Positions 45,379 to 54,837 are shown, numbered from the stretch's first letter. The stretch: 64,000 nt of DNA from Pontibacter roseus DSM 17521 (GCF_000373265.1 NZ_KB890767.1:266299-330298), one strand, 5' to 3'. The notes: generated by a model not told the origin, from the letters alone. Numbers and translations are program-made.

Positions 45379-45981
45379 ATGAAGCGTTTCATCATAACCA
45401 TAATTACCATTTTCGCCTTGGGCACGGCGGCACAGGCGCAGTTTCTGACAGGTGGCGTCAAAGCAGGTGTCGGCTCCTCAAGCGTGGGCGTGCGCGATGT
45501 GGCCAATAACCCACTGCAGTATGCTAAAAAAGAGTCTGTGACCAGCTTCCACGCCGGTGCCTTTGCTCGCGTCAACATTTTAGGCCTTTTCCTACAACCA
45601 GAGGCCATCTTCACACAGACGGGCGGTAAGCTGGAGTCGAGGCCAGACGCGACCATCGTTAGCCAGGTGTCTGAAATTACCTTCAACCGATTGGATGTGC
45701 CTGTGATGGCCGGTGTGAGCATCGGGAACCTGGTGCGCATACAGGCTGGCCCAGTTGCTTCCATGCTGTTGAGTGCGAGGCAGGACGGACAGAACATCAA
45801 AAGCTTCCTAGAGAACTCCAACTGGGGCTACCAGGCAGGTGTCGGCTTGGATATCCAGCGCCTTTCTGTGGACTTGCGTTACGAGCGTATCAACAACAGC
45901 TACGACAACACCGCTAACCAGAGCAACTACGACCTAGCGAATGAGCAACTCCTCCTCAGCCTCGGCCTGAAGTTATTTTAA
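45379..45981 (+). CDS. Outer membrane beta-barrel protein
   Basis: A 200-residue secreted protein with a signal peptide cut after AQA (about 1-20). The mature part alternates hydrophobic and polar residues as in eight-stranded PorT/OmpW-like barrels and ends in LGLKLF with a terminal phenylalanine, the barrel assembly signal. Function is unknown. The stop TAA overlaps an AGGTATAG motif at 45981-45988. Confidence 0.8.
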   Translation: MKRFIITIITIFALGTAAQAQFLTGGVKAGVGSSSVGVRDVANNPLQYAKKESVTSFHAGAFARVNILGLFLQPEAIFTQTGGKLESRPDATIVSQVSEITFNRLDVPVMAGVSIGNLVRIQAGPVASMLLSARQDGQNIKSFLENSNWGYQAGVGLDIQRLSVDLRYERINNSYDNTANQSNYDLANEQLLLSLGLKLF

Positions 45982-46000
45982 GGTATAGCCTAGAAAGAAA

Positions 46001-46029
46001 AGAGCCGGTGCAGCGATTGCACCGGCTCT
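46001..46029. terminator. Terminator between the beta-barrel and AbgT genes
   Basis: A 12-base perfect stem (46001-46012 with 46018-46029) with a 5-base loop between convergent genes. The T run is weak on both sides. Confidence 0.65.
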
Positions 46030-46051
46030 GTGTTATTTGGCAGAAATCTAA

Positions 46052-47590
46052 TTAAGGCTGCGGCTGCGGCATGTACATCTCCGCGCCCGGACCTACCGGC
46101 AAGCCTAGCAGTATCCAGATGATGAGCAGGATGGTCCAGCCGATGAAGAAGGCAATGGTGTAGGGCAGCATGGTGGAAATCACCGTTCCTATACCTGCTT
46201 TCTTGTCGTAGCGCTGTATGAAGGCCACAATCAGGGCGAAGTAGGACATCATAGGAGAGATGATGTTGGTCACGCTGTCGCCAATGCGGTAGGCGGTCTG
46301 CGTGAACTCCGGCGTATAGCCCAGCAGCATGAACATCGGGATGAACACAGGCGCCATGATGGCCCACTTGGCCGAGGCAGAACCCATTACCAGGTTGATG
46401 GTAGCCGCCACCAGAATGAACATGATCATAAGCGGAATATCACTCAGGCCCATCGTCTGCAGCACGTCCGCCCCGTTGATGGCCAGAATCAGCCCCAGGT
46501 TGGTCCAGTTGAAGTAGGCCACGAACTGCGCCGCGAAGAACACCAGCACGATGTAAGAGCCGAGCGTCTCCATCGATTTGGACATGCCGCGCATCACATC
46601 GCTGTCGTTCTTGATGGTTTTGGCTCCGATACCATAGGCTATACCTGCAATGGCAGACAGCAGGAAAATGAAGGCCACTATACCTGACATGAACGGTGAG
46701 TTCAGGATTTCGCCTGTCTCCGGGTTACGCAGGTAGCCGTTCTCCGGCAGCAAGCCACCCAACACAAAGGCAGTGGACAGAGCGACGGCAATGGTAGCGT
46801 AGAGTATACCACGCTTCTCATCGCGGTTGAGGCGGTCAATGCTTTGTGGTTTCTCGTCGCCGGTGTACTCCCCCAGCCGCGGAATCACCACGCGCTCCGT
46901 CACCCAAGTACCCAGCGCGGCAATCAGGAAAGTAGACACGAACATGAAGTAATAGTTGGCCGCAGGGTTCACGGTATATTCCGGGTCAATGATGCGGGCC
47001 GCCTCCGTAGAGAGTCCAGCCAGCAGCGGGTCCACGGTGCCCAGCAGCAGGTTGGCGCTGTAGCCACCCGACACACCGGCAAAAGCCGCTGCCAAACCTG
47101 CCAGTGGATGGCGCCCAGCCGCCAGGAAGATGACCGCTGCCAACGGCACCAGCAGCACATAGCCCACTTCCGAGGCCGTGTTGGACATCACGCCCGCAAA
47201 CACAATCACAAAGGTGAGCAGGCGCTTCGGCGATGCCAGCACCACGAGGCGTAGCACCGCGCCTATCAGGCCCGTTCCCTCGGCTATACCTATACCCAGC
47301 AACGACACCAGCACGGTGCCCAGCGGAGCGAAATCGGTGAAATTGGTCACCATGCGCGTCAGAATCATGTGGAGCCCTTCGGTGGAGAGCAGGTTGACCG
47401 GTGTTATGGTCTGGCCGGTACCCGGGTGCACTACCGCCATATCAAACAGGCTGGCAATCCATGACAAGAGAATGATGAGCAGCGCAAAGCCTGCAAACAG
47501 CGTGGCGGGGTGTGGCAGGGCATTGCCGATTCGCTCAATCACCGACAGGAATCTATCAATCCCTGACTTTTTCTTCTGAAGTTGCGTCAT
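46052..47590 (-). CDS. AbgT family transporter
   Basis: A 512-residue membrane protein with about 11-13 helices. It matches the AbgT family (p-aminobenzoyl-glutamate uptake or sulfonamide/PABA efflux as in MtrF and YdaH), with the conserved [17 protein letters not shown] region and a C-terminal [23 protein letters not shown] place the start at the ATG 47590, giving a short cytoplasmic N-terminus; the upstream frame adds unrelated residues. No peptidase partner (abgA/B) is adjacent. Confidence 0.9.
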   Translation of the reverse strand: MTQLQKKKSGIDRFLSVIERIGNALPHPATLFAGFALLIILLSWIASLFDMAVVHPGTGQTITPVNLLSTEGLHMILTRMVTNFTDFAPLGTVLVSLLGIGIAEGTGLIGAVLRLVVLASPKRLLTFVIVFAGVMSNTASEVGYVLLVPLAAVIFLAAGRHPLAGLAAAFAGVSGGYSANLLLGTVDPLLAGLSTEAARIIDPEYTVNPAANYYFMFVSTFLIAALGTWVTERVVIPRLGEYTGDEKPQSIDRLNRDEKRGILYATIAVALSTAFVLGGLLPENGYLRNPETGEILNSPFMSGIVAFIFLLSAIAGIAYGIGAKTIKNDSDVMRGMSKSMETLGSYIVLVFFAAQFVAYFNWTNLGLILAINGADVLQTMGLSDIPLMIMFILVAATINLVMGSASAKWAIMAPVFIPMFMLLGYTPEFTQTAYRIGDSVTNIISPMMSYFALIVAFIQRYDKKAGIGTVISTMLPYTIAFFIGWTILLIIWILLGLPVGPGAEMYMPQPQP

Positions 47591-47753
47591 AAAAAGATTT
47601 TTTGGGTTCCTGCCTGCACAGCGCCTGTTCAGGTATAGGCGCCAGGTATGGGTGGGCCCCAGGAAACGAGTTGCCGAATTTGCCCAAAAAATCGGCAACT
47701 CGCAAATTTTAGCAAAAAGCCATACCTTCGTTTATCATCAAAACAACCTTACT

Positions 47754-48659
47754 ATGATCACGCCACTCCAGCCCGGTGACAAAGTCGCCATCATCGCCAC
47801 TGCCCGGCTCATCAGCCACCAAGACATTGCTGCAGCCATTGAGGTGCTGCAAAGCTGGGGGCTGGAGGTGGAGGTAGGCCCTACAGTGGGCGCCCAGTAC
47901 GGCGTGTTTGCCGGCGACGATGCCCTACGGCTGCAGGACCTGCAACAGGCCCTCGACCGCCCCGACATCAAGGCCATCATCTGTGCACGCGGCGGCTACG
48001 GCACCACCCGGATTCTGGACCAGGTCGATTTCAGCCGGTTTGAAAAAAGCCCCAAGTGGGTGGTGGGTTTCAGCGACATCACCTCCCTGCTCTGCCACAT
48101 CCACAGCCTAGGTATACAGAGTGTGCACGGCATCATGCCGCTGCTTTTCCCAAAGGGCACTGAAGCCGCGCTCGACAGCCTGCGCAGGGTGCTGTTCGGC
48201 GAGGAACTGAGCTACAATGCGCCTGCGCACCCCTTCAACAGAGCCGGGTCAAGCGAAGGCGAACTGATTGGCGGCAACCTGGCCTTGCTGCACAATGTCT
48301 CCGGCACCCGCTCCGATTTCAGCACAAAAGGCAAGATTTTGTTTCTAGAAGATGTGGATGAATACCTCTACAGCGTCGATCGCATGATGGTGCACCTCGT
48401 CCGCGCCGGAAAACTAAATGACCTAGCCGGCCTCATAGTGGGCCATTTCAGCGACATGAAAGACAACGCCATACCTTTCGGAAAAGACGCCTACGAAATA
48501 ATCGCGGAGCACAGCGGCAAATTCGACTACCCAGTCTGCTTCGGCTTCCCGACAGGTCACGAGCCCGACAACCTGGCCCTAGTCTGCGGCCGAAAAGCAA
48601 GGCTGGAAGTGACTCAGCAAGGCACGCGGCTGACGTATATACAGGCTGGTCAGGCGTAA
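47754..48659 (+). CDS. LD-carboxypeptidase (peptidase S66 family)
   Basis: A 301-residue serine peptidase of the LdcA/MccF type. It removes the terminal D-alanine of murein tetrapeptides in recycling. The nucleophile serine is in GFSDITSLL (about 105), with the catalytic glutamate in LEDVDEYLYSVDRM and the histidine in GFPTGHEPDN. Start is the ATG at 47754. A MccF-like immunity role cannot be excluded, but there is no microcin locus. Confidence 0.88.
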   Translation: MITPLQPGDKVAIIATARLISHQDIAAAIEVLQSWGLEVEVGPTVGAQYGVFAGDDALRLQDLQQALDRPDIKAIICARGGYGTTRILDQVDFSRFEKSPKWVVGFSDITSLLCHIHSLGIQSVHGIMPLLFPKGTEAALDSLRRVLFGEELSYNAPAHPFNRAGSSEGELIGGNLALLHNVSGTRSDFSTKGKILFLEDVDEYLYSVDRMMVHLVRAGKLNDLAGLIVGHFSDMKDNAIPFGKDAYEIIAEHSGKFDYPVCFGFPTGHEPDNLALVCGRKARLEVTQQGTRLTYIQAGQA

Positions 48660-48734
48660 GACTGTGGCGGAAAGCATAAATCGCTCCTCCCGAAGTATAA
48701 TCGTGTTATAAGAATAGAGCGTAACCCCGACCAT

Positions 48735-49505
48735 ATGGACCACAAAGCTTACCTGGAACGCATTGGCTATACCGGTGAACTGAAGCCGACCCTCGAGGTG
48801 CTGCAGCAACTGCAGAAAGCCCATTTGCTGGCCGTGCCTTTCGAGAATCTGGACATCCACGCCGGCGTCCCGATTGAACTCGATGTGGAAAGAATCTACG
48901 ATAAGGTCGTGGGGCGCAGGCGGGGCGGGTTCTGCTACGAGCTCAACGGGCTATTCTTCCAATTACTCACCGCACTCGGGTTTGAGGCCAAACGGATTTC
49001 GGCCAAGGTATACGCTGCAGGCGAAGGCACCTATACGCCGGAGTACGACCACATGGCCTTACTCGTGACGATAGCGGGGGAAGAGTACCTGGCCGATGTC
49101 GGGTTCGGGGAATTCAGTTTCGCGCCGCTGAAGCTAGTCTTGGGCCAGGTGCAAGCCGATGCGCGGGGCGATTACCGCTTCGACAGGCACGATGCGGACT
49201 ACTACCGGGTAATCCGCGTGGAGAACGGCGAAGTCCGGCCCGAATACATCTTCCGGAAGGCAGAGAGGGCATTTGAGGAATTCGCCGGCATGTGCCGCTT
49301 TCACCAGTCCGATTCCCGCTCCCACTTCCGGCAACGGAGAATGATTACGCTTCCTACCGAACACGGCCGAATCACGCTCACAGAGAACAAACTCAAGCTG
49401 AAGGAAGGCAGTATCACCCAGGAGGTCACGCTACAGGACGCAGCCGAATACGAAGCATACCTCTGGAAATACTTTGGCGTGAAACCAGCTGCCGGAGATA
49501 GGTAG
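48735..49505 (+). CDS. Arylamine N-acetyltransferase
   Basis: A 256-residue NAT enzyme that moves acetyl from acetyl-CoA to arylamines or hydrazines. The catalytic triad is visible as C67 (RRGGFCYE), H106 (YDHMALL) and D121 (ADVGFG). Length is normal. It follows the LD-carboxypeptidase by 75 bases and may share its transcript. Confidence 0.92.
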   Translation: MDHKAYLERIGYTGELKPTLEVLQQLQKAHLLAVPFENLDIHAGVPIELDVERIYDKVVGRRRGGFCYELNGLFFQLLTALGFEAKRISAKVYAAGEGTYTPEYDHMALLVTIAGEEYLADVGFGEFSFAPLKLVLGQVQADARGDYRFDRHDADYYRVIRVENGEVRPEYIFRKAERAFEEFAGMCRFHQSDSRSHFRQRRMITLPTEHGRITLTENKLKLKEGSITQEVTLQDAAEYEAYLWKYFGVKPAAGDR

Positions 49506-49512
49506 GGTGACT

Positions 49513-49579
49513 ACACCTCGCGTTCCGGATGCGAGGGTGTCAATTCCGCGTATACCTTACCAGTCGCTTCAGCGACTGG
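49513..49579. other. Two adjacent hairpins after the NAT gene
   Basis: The first (49513-49521 with 49531-49540, one bulge) and the second (49560-49567 with 49572-49579, perfect, 4-base loop) lie between the NAT and DUF421 genes. Neither has a long T run; they may end transcription or protect the transcript's 3' end. Confidence 0.45.
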
Positions 49580-49620
49580 CTTAATACGGTATCCACCTCA
49601 TTCCACAAACGCAGCAAAGC

Positions 49621-50121
49621 ATGGAAATACTGCAGATTGACCTTCCCAAACTCTTCTCTGTAGAGAAGCCTATCCTAGAACTGATTCTGAGGGGCTCGCT
49701 CCTATACCTGGGTATACTCGTTTTCCTCCGCATCCTGCCACGCAGAACCGGCGGAGAATTGGCGACCATGGATTTGATTTTCGTTCTTTTGATAGCAGAG
49801 GCAGCTACGCACTCCATGGGCGGTTACAAGTCTATCGCCGAAGGCTTCATCATGATTCTGACCCTGATGGCCTGGAACTATACCGTCAATACGCTCAGCT
49901 ACCACTTCCCCTTTTTTGAGAGGCTTGTTTCGTCCCCGCCGCTGCAGGTGGTTAAAAACGGCAAACTGCTGCGCCGCAACATGCGCCGCGAGTCTCTCAC
50001 TGAAGAGGAATTGATGGACCACCTCCGGAGAGAAGGTATAGAGGATATACAAATCATCAAGGCAGCCTTTGTGGAAGGAGACGGGCACATCAGCTTCATC
50101 AGCAAAAACGGAGACAGGTAA
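49621..50121 (+). CDS. DUF421 domain-containing membrane protein (YetF-like)
   Basis: A 166-residue protein with three hydrophobic helices (about 20-40, 52-66, 76-94) and a cytoplasmic domain from about 100, with the family's KNGKLLRRNMRRESLTEEEL motif. YetF-type proteins are integral membrane proteins of unclear role, linked in spore formers to germination. It is shorter than the two-subdomain versions. Confidence 0.85.
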   Translation: MEILQIDLPKLFSVEKPILELILRGSLLYLGILVFLRILPRRTGGELATMDLIFVLLIAEAATHSMGGYKSIAEGFIMILTLMAWNYTVNTLSYHFPFFERLVSSPPLQVVKNGKLLRRNMRRESLTEEELMDHLRREGIEDIQIIKAAFVEGDGHISFISKNGDR

Positions 50122-50478
50122 CAATACGCCTTGGCGGCATCGGCTATACCTGTGCCGGCGGTCAATGGTATGGCGCTGCTGTTCAAGCGGATGCTCGGCC
50201 TTACGTTAGCACCTTACCCAATCCCTTGCCCACCGACAGGCCCTGCACCACGCTACAGAACACTACCACGAAATAAGTCATCTCCAGAAGCAGCATCAGG
50301 CATTCTTTCCCAAACGCTTCGTAGTAGCACTTCGTAGGCCTCAGAAAAGGCTTGTTTCTCCGCCATAGCAGCACCCTGACGGCAGGTCCTTTGGCGATTT
50401 CTGATTATATTTGTAGGGGTACGTTGGCAAGCTGTGCCAATTCGGCGTTATTTCTTTCACTGATTAACCTTGTAGTAC
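50122..50478. other. Spacer with antiporter remnant, upstream of K+/H+ antiporter
   Basis: About 357 bases without an intact gene. It holds a CTATACCT motif near 50143, the minus-strand antiporter fragment at 50201-50366, and TATATTTG at 50406-50413 (a -7 match) with TTTG at 50390-50393 too close to be a normal -33. Confidence 0.5.
50201..50366 (-). pseudogene. C-terminal remnant of a CPA1-type Na+/H+ antiporter, frameshifted
   Basis: On the minus strand one frame reads ...LLLEMTYFVVVFCSVVQGL and then SVGKGLGKVLT to a TAA at 50203-50201. This is the look of the last helix and end of a CPA1 antiporter (TYxVVxFSxxVQGL pattern). Upstream, a second frame opens at an ATG at 50366 (MAEKQAFSEAYEVLL) and hits a stop, so the reading is broken. 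No full gene is present. It sits directly beside an intact antiporter on the other strand. Confidence 0.45.
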
Positions 50479-51999
50479 ATGGTCATAAACGTAGAGCTGG
50501 TATTATTTTCTATCTCCATCTTGTTTTTCCTGAGCATTCTGGCCGGTAAGGCTGGCCATAAATTCGGGGTACCGGCTTTGTTGCTGTTCCTGTCGGTAGG
50601 CATGCTCTCGGGCAGCGACGGATTGGGCATCGAGTTCCAGAACATCCAGATTGCACAAATCATCGGTACGGTGGCGCTTTGTATCATCCTCTTCTCGGGC
50701 GGCATGGACACCAAAATCGCCGACATCCGCCCCGTCATCGCGCAGGGAATTATACTGGCCACCATCGGAGTATTACTGACGGCCGTGCTGACGGGCCTGG
50801 CCATCTGGTGGGTGTTGGGTATGACCGTGGAGTCGGCGGGTATAGGTTTCACCGCATCGCTGCTGCTGGCCGCCACAATGTCCTCTACCGACTCAGCCTC
50901 GGTCTTCTCCATTCTCCGTTCCAAGAGCCTGCACCTCAAGAACAACCTGCGGCCCATGCTAGAACTAGAGAGCGGCAGTAACGACCCGATGGCCTACATC
51001 CTCACCATCACCCTCATCAGTATACTTCAGGCGGAGTCCGGCCCCAACTACTGGGCGGCTGGCGGCATGCTGCTCATGCAACTCGTTGTCGGGGGGGCGG
51101 CCGGTTACCTGCTGGGGCGGCTGGCTGTGCGCCTCATCAATCGCCTCGACATCGACAACGCCTCACTATACCCCATTCTGGTCTTCACGGTCTGTATCTT
51201 TATCTTCTCGGCCACTTACTTCATCAAGGGCAACGGCTATCTGGCCGTCTACGTCGGCGGGCTGGTGATTGGCAATTCCCGCTTCGTACACAAGCGTTCT
51301 TCACTCAACTTCTTCGACGGCATGGCCTGGATGAGCCAGCTGATTATGTTCCTCACACTGGGGTTGCTGGTCAACCCGCGTGAACTGGTGCCCATCATCA
51401 TCCCGGGCCTTATTATCAGTTTTCTGATGATTTTCGTGACGCGTCCGCTGAGCGTGTTCCTGTGCATGCTGCCTTTCCGCAAAATGGGCTTCCGGGACAA
51501 AGTATTCATCTCGTGGGTGGGCCTGCGGGGGGCTGTGCCCATCATTTTCGCCATCCTACCCCTGGCCGCGGATGTACCGCACGCCCAGTTCATGTTCAAC
51601 ATCGTCTTCTTCTGCACACTGGTTTCGCTGGTGGTGCAGGGAACGTCCCTACCCAAGGTGGCCGTGTGGCTGGGACTGGCCGAGCACCCGCGGGAGCTCC
51701 AGAAACTCAAGGACTTCGACGTGGAGTTCTCCGATGAGATAAAGTCTGTCACCACCGAGGTCACTATCACGGCCCAGGCGCTGGCCAACGGCAACCGCCT
51801 CATGGACCTGCCCCTGCCCGACAAGACCCTCGCCGTTATGGTCAAGCGCGACAACAAGTACTTCGTACCGAAAGGCAAAACCGTTCTGAATGAGGACGAC
51901 AAAGTGCTCATCATAACCGATGACCGCGAAGCACTCATGCAGACCATGCAGAACCTCGGCAACAGCGGCGCTCCAGTACAAACCACACCCATTCTCTGA
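50479..51999 (+). CDS. Potassium/proton antiporter (CvrA/NhaP2-like)
   Basis: A 506-residue cation:proton antiporter with about 12-13 helices (1-400). Characteristic sites are SSTDSASVFSILRS (about 135-148), LESGSNDPMAY (about 164) with the ND ion-binding pair, and WVGLRGAVPI near 347. A C-terminal RCK_C/TrkA-C domain (about 420-490) points to regulation by a nucleotide or ligand. K+/H+ specificity is inferred from this layout. Confidence 0.88.
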   Translation: MVINVELVLFSISILFFLSILAGKAGHKFGVPALLLFLSVGMLSGSDGLGIEFQNIQIAQIIGTVALCIILFSGGMDTKIADIRPVIAQGIILATIGVLLTAVLTGLAIWWVLGMTVESAGIGFTASLLLAATMSSTDSASVFSILRSKSLHLKNNLRPMLELESGSNDPMAYILTITLISILQAESGPNYWAAGGMLLMQLVVGGAAGYLLGRLAVRLINRLDIDNASLYPILVFTVCIFIFSATYFIKGNGYLAVYVGGLVIGNSRFVHKRSSLNFFDGMAWMSQLIMFLTLGLLVNPRELVPIIIPGLIISFLMIFVTRPLSVFLCMLPFRKMGFRDKVFISWVGLRGAVPIIFAILPLAADVPHAQFMFNIVFFCTLVSLVVQGTSLPKVAVWLGLAEHPRELQKLKDFDVEFSDEIKSVTTEVTITAQALANGNRLMDLPLPDKTLAVMVKRDNKYFVPKGKTVLNEDDKVLIITDDREALMQTMQNLGNSGAPVQTTPIL

Positions 52000-52045
52000 C
52001 AAGGAAGCTGTTGCACAGCAGAGCCCATAGAACGAAACAGTCCTT

Positions 52046-52417
52046 ATGACAAGAGAAATCATTCTGGTAGGTATCGGAGGCGGTATCGGCAGCGCTCTTC
52101 GCTACCTGACATCCGCATTGGTGGCGAAGCATGTACAGGCCGTTTTTCCGCTGGGTACGTTTGCTGTGAACGTGGTGGGGTGCCTGGCAATCGGTCTGCT
52201 GCTCGGCCTCTTCGAACGGCAGGCATGGGCGAACCCGGATGTCAGGTTCTTCCTCGTGACGGGCTTCTGCGGTGGCTATACCACCTTCTCGGCTTTCGCT
52301 GCTGAAAACGTGAACCTGCTCCAGTCGGGCCACTCCTTTACGGCCTTCCTCTACATTGCTGCCAGCATTCTGGTGAGCCTCTTTGCAGTTTGGGTGGGTT
52401 TGGCCTTGACGAGGTGA
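52046..52417 (+). CDS. crcB: Fluoride efflux transporter
   Basis: A 123-residue four-helix Fluc channel subunit. The motifs GGGIGSALRYLTS, GTFAVNVVGCLAIG and GFCGGYTTFSAFAAE (the phenylalanine-box region) are intact. A single gene of this length forms a homodimer. The 46-base upstream gap shows no fluoride riboswitch, so it may be co-transcribed with the antiporter. Confidence 0.93.
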   Translation: MTREIILVGIGGGIGSALRYLTSALVAKHVQAVFPLGTFAVNVVGCLAIGLLLGLFERQAWANPDVRFFLVTGFCGGYTTFSAFAAENVNLLQSGHSFTAFLYIAASILVSLFAVWVGLALTR

Positions 52418-52427
52418 GGGCTATACC

Positions 52428-53135
52428 TTAGGCTGCCCTGTCTATACCTTTCGCCCGCACAGCGTTGTAGTAGTTACAGAGGCCGCTGAGCACGCACTTT
52501 TCGCACTTGGGGTAGGACCAGGTGCATACCTTCTGCCCATGCCAGAACAGGTGTTTGTGGAAGTTGAACAGCGTAGTGGCATCTTTTGGCAGCATGTCCA
52601 GCAGGATGTCGTGGGCTTTGTTGGCGGTGACTTTCGCCCCAATCAGCCCTACCCGCTGGCTCACCCGGAACACATGCGTATCAACGGGCAGCACCGGCTT
52701 CTTGAAGTTGAAAAGCAGCAGCAAGGTGGCAGTCTTCGGGCCCACTCCCGGCAGGCGGGTCAGCCAGGCCATGGCTTCTTCCAGGGGCATGTCCGCCAGA
52801 AAGTCGATGTTGATGTCACCCCGCTCCTCTTTGATGATGCGCAGCGTCTGCTGTATCTGCGGCGCCTTCTGGCCCGGATAGCGCGTCGTGCTGATGGCAT
52901 CAGCCAACTCCTCTTCGGAAGCCTGGAGCACCCCCTCCCAATCACCAAAACGCTCCAACATGGTATTGTACGCATTCACCTCATCGGCGTGGTTGGTCCG
53001 GTGCGAGAGCATGGTGGATATGAGCTCGTGCATGGGTGTGCGCCTGCTGTCCAGGGTCAGCACCTTGTATTCCTGGTTCAGCATCTCGTGCGTGCGCATC
53101 GTCTTTTCCTGCGGCGGGAGTTCGTGTTCTTCCAT
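52428..53135 (-). CDS. Endonuclease III-like DNA glycosylase
   Basis: A 235-residue HhH-GPD protein for repair of oxidised pyrimidines. The helix-hairpin-helix is LPGVGPKTATLLL (catalytic K134), the catalytic aspartate is D152 (VDTHVFRVSQR), and the [4Fe-4S] ligands are C204, C211, C214 and C220 in the C-x6-C-x2-C-x5-C spacing. A second start at 53099 (MRTHEM) is possible. The stop TAA shares a base with AGGTATAG at 52421-52428. Confidence 0.88.
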   Translation of the reverse strand: MEEHELPPQEKTMRTHEMLNQEYKVLTLDSRRTPMHELISTMLSHRTNHADEVNAYNTMLERFGDWEGVLQASEEELADAISTTRYPGQKAPQIQQTLRIIKEERGDINIDFLADMPLEEAMAWLTRLPGVGPKTATLLLLFNFKKPVLPVDTHVFRVSQRVGLIGAKVTANKAHDILLDMLPKDATTLFNFHKHLFWHGQKVCTWSYPKCEKCVLSGLCNYYNAVRAKGIDRAA

Positions 53136-53288
53136 CGTTCCAAATAGCCATGGTCCTGCTGTTCCTTAACGGCAGTCTGCACGGTGGCGTTTCCTTTGCT
53201 TCAGGTATGGCGTACGGTCGCATACTGAACGGCATCTTCCATACCTATCCAAAGAAATAATATAATATTGCTAAACAAAATATTCCTG

Positions 53289-53328
53289 TTTCCGCTATAC
53301 CTGTAGCTTTTAGCAGGTATAGCGGAAA
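53289..53328. repeat. 15-base inverted repeat built on AGGTATAG
   Basis: The arms 53289-53303 and 53314-53328 are perfect complements, each holding the CTATACCT/AGGTATAG octamer, with a 10-base loop. It lies between divergent genes, ending 17 bases before the MBL gene's ATG. Confidence 0.8.
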
Positions 53329-53345
53329 AAAGAAGACACAACTTG

Positions 53346-54035
53346 ATGAAAATTAAATTCTTAGGAACAGGTGGCGCTTTCGACATAGATTATCTCAACT
53401 CCGCCGCTCTGCTGACGTTCAGGGGGAAGTGCCTGCTCATAGACTGCGGTTTCACGGTGTACCAGACGCTGGTGCAGAAGAACTTCATGCACCGGGTGAG
53501 CCACATCCTCATCACGCACCTGCACAACGACCACTGTGGCAGCCTGGCCAACCTGCTGCTGCACAAAAGCATCGTCGAGAAGGCCGAACGCCCCGTCATC
53601 CTATACCCGTCGGAGCAGTTCAAAAACCAACTGTACGAGTTCCTGAAGGTGCAGGTCAAAGACCCTGACAAGTATGCCGATTTTGTGCCACTGGAGCAGT
53701 TTGACGGCATCCGGGTGGTGGACACCTACGGACAGCACTCAGAAGGCCTGCAGACCTACGCCTACATTTTTGAGGACGAGTACCGCATCGTGTACTCCGG
53801 TGATTTGGGAAAGCCTGAGGCGCTCTTCGATAAGCTGAGCCGGCTCCCCTCCCTTCCTACCTGCGTGTACCACGACATCACTTTCAACCCCGAGAATACG
53901 GGCCATACCTATTACAAGAAGCTGCTGCCCTACCTCAACGGGGTAGACATGTTCGGTTACCACTGCGACCCCACGCAGAACCCACCGGACAACCCCATCC
54001 GGCTGGTGTTCTACCAGAAGGACCTGATGGCCTAG
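53346..54035 (+). CDS. MBL-fold metallo-hydrolase
   Basis: A 229-residue metallo-beta-lactamase fold enzyme with H58-x-H60-x-D62-H63 (THLHNDHCG), the D of YSGDLGKP near 157 and a late histidine (FGYHCDPTQ). It resembles RNase Z-like and phosphodiesterase-like members without their special arms. The substrate is unknown. Start is the ATG at 53346, not the TTG three bases earlier. Confidence 0.82.
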   Translation: MKIKFLGTGGAFDIDYLNSAALLTFRGKCLLIDCGFTVYQTLVQKNFMHRVSHILITHLHNDHCGSLANLLLHKSIVEKAERPVILYPSEQFKNQLYEFLKVQVKDPDKYADFVPLEQFDGIRVVDTYGQHSEGLQTYAYIFEDEYRIVYSGDLGKPEALFDKLSRLPSLPTCVYHDITFNPENTGHTYYKKLLPYLNGVDMFGYHCDPTQNPPDNPIRLVFYQKDLMA

Positions 54036-54058
54036 CGCGGCAGTGTCTTTTTGACTTG

Positions 54059-54102
54059 GCTATACCTGCCGCTCGTTTCAGGCATGCTTTTCAGGTATAG
54101 CC
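54059..54102. repeat. 11-base inverted repeat built on AGGTATAG
   Basis: GGCTATACCTG (54059-54069) and CAGGTATAGCC (54092-54102) are perfect complements separated by 22 bases, 24 bases after the MBL gene stop. Confidence 0.75.
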
Positions 54103-54144
54103 ACGTATCAATTTCAGCAAAACTGGTGTACTACTTGAAGGTTA

Positions 54145-54837
54145 ATGCTCCGACAACCTCCAAAGCCCCGAAAGCCGATGACCATCTCAATGTCCGTTGA
54201 CCCCGACAAGAAGCTGCCTTTCCTGCGCAGGCCACTGCACATGGCGTATGCGGCTCTTTTCGCGACGTTCTGGGCATACTCTGGTTTTACCACCCCTGAC
54301 CTATCCAACTGGCTTCTGGAAAACGTGCTGACGCTCTCACTGGTGATTGTGCTAGCGGCGTTCTACAATATATTCCGTTTCTCCGACACCAGCTATACCC
54401 TTATCTTCCTGTTTCTGCTCCTGCACGTGTATGGCAGCCAATACCAGTACCCGGAGAACCCCTTTGGCGAGTGGCTGAAAGAGCATAACGGCCACGCCCG
54501 CAACCACTACGACCGCTTCGTGCACTTCGGATTTGGCCTGCTGCTCACTTTTCCGATGCATGAGGTATCGGCCTATGGTTTCCGGCTGAACCGCATGCTC
54601 AATTACCTACTCCCCTTTCTGCTGGTGCTCTCGCTGAGTGCGTTATATGAGATTCTGGAATGGGCAGTGGCTGACCTGGTATACGCCGGCAATGAACAGG
54701 GTATGGCCTTTTTAGGTATGCAGGGAGACATCTGGGATGCGCAGAAGGACATGGCACTGGCCACGCTGGGCGCAGCCATCGCTTTGGGGCTGGCGCTGCT
54801 CCTCCACAGACACAAGAAGCAACGCGCGGTAAATTGA
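54145..54837 (+). CDS. DUF2238 (YjdF-like) inner membrane protein
   Basis: A 230-residue protein with about six hydrophobic helices. The family section NHYDRFVHFGFGLLLTFP and the acidic YEILEWAVADL segment are visible; the end has GDIWDAQKDMALATLGA, also typical. Function is unknown. The start could be 54145, 54178 or 54190; all precede the first helix. Confidence 0.8.
   Translation: MLRQPPKPRKPMTISMSVDPDKKLPFLRRPLHMAYAALFATFWAYSGFTTPDLSNWLLENVLTLSLVIVLAAFYNIFRFSDTSYTLIFLFLLLHVYGSQYQYPENPFGEWLKEHNGHARNHYDRFVHFGFGLLLTFPMHEVSAYGFRLNRMLNYLLPFLLVLSLSALYEILEWAVADLVYAGNEQGMAFLGMQGDIWDAQKDMALATLGAAIALGLALLLHRHKKQRAVN

Noticed and set aside
52000..52045. Possible fluoride riboswitch before crcB
   Set aside because: The gap is only 46 bases and lacks the conserved crcB-motif core.
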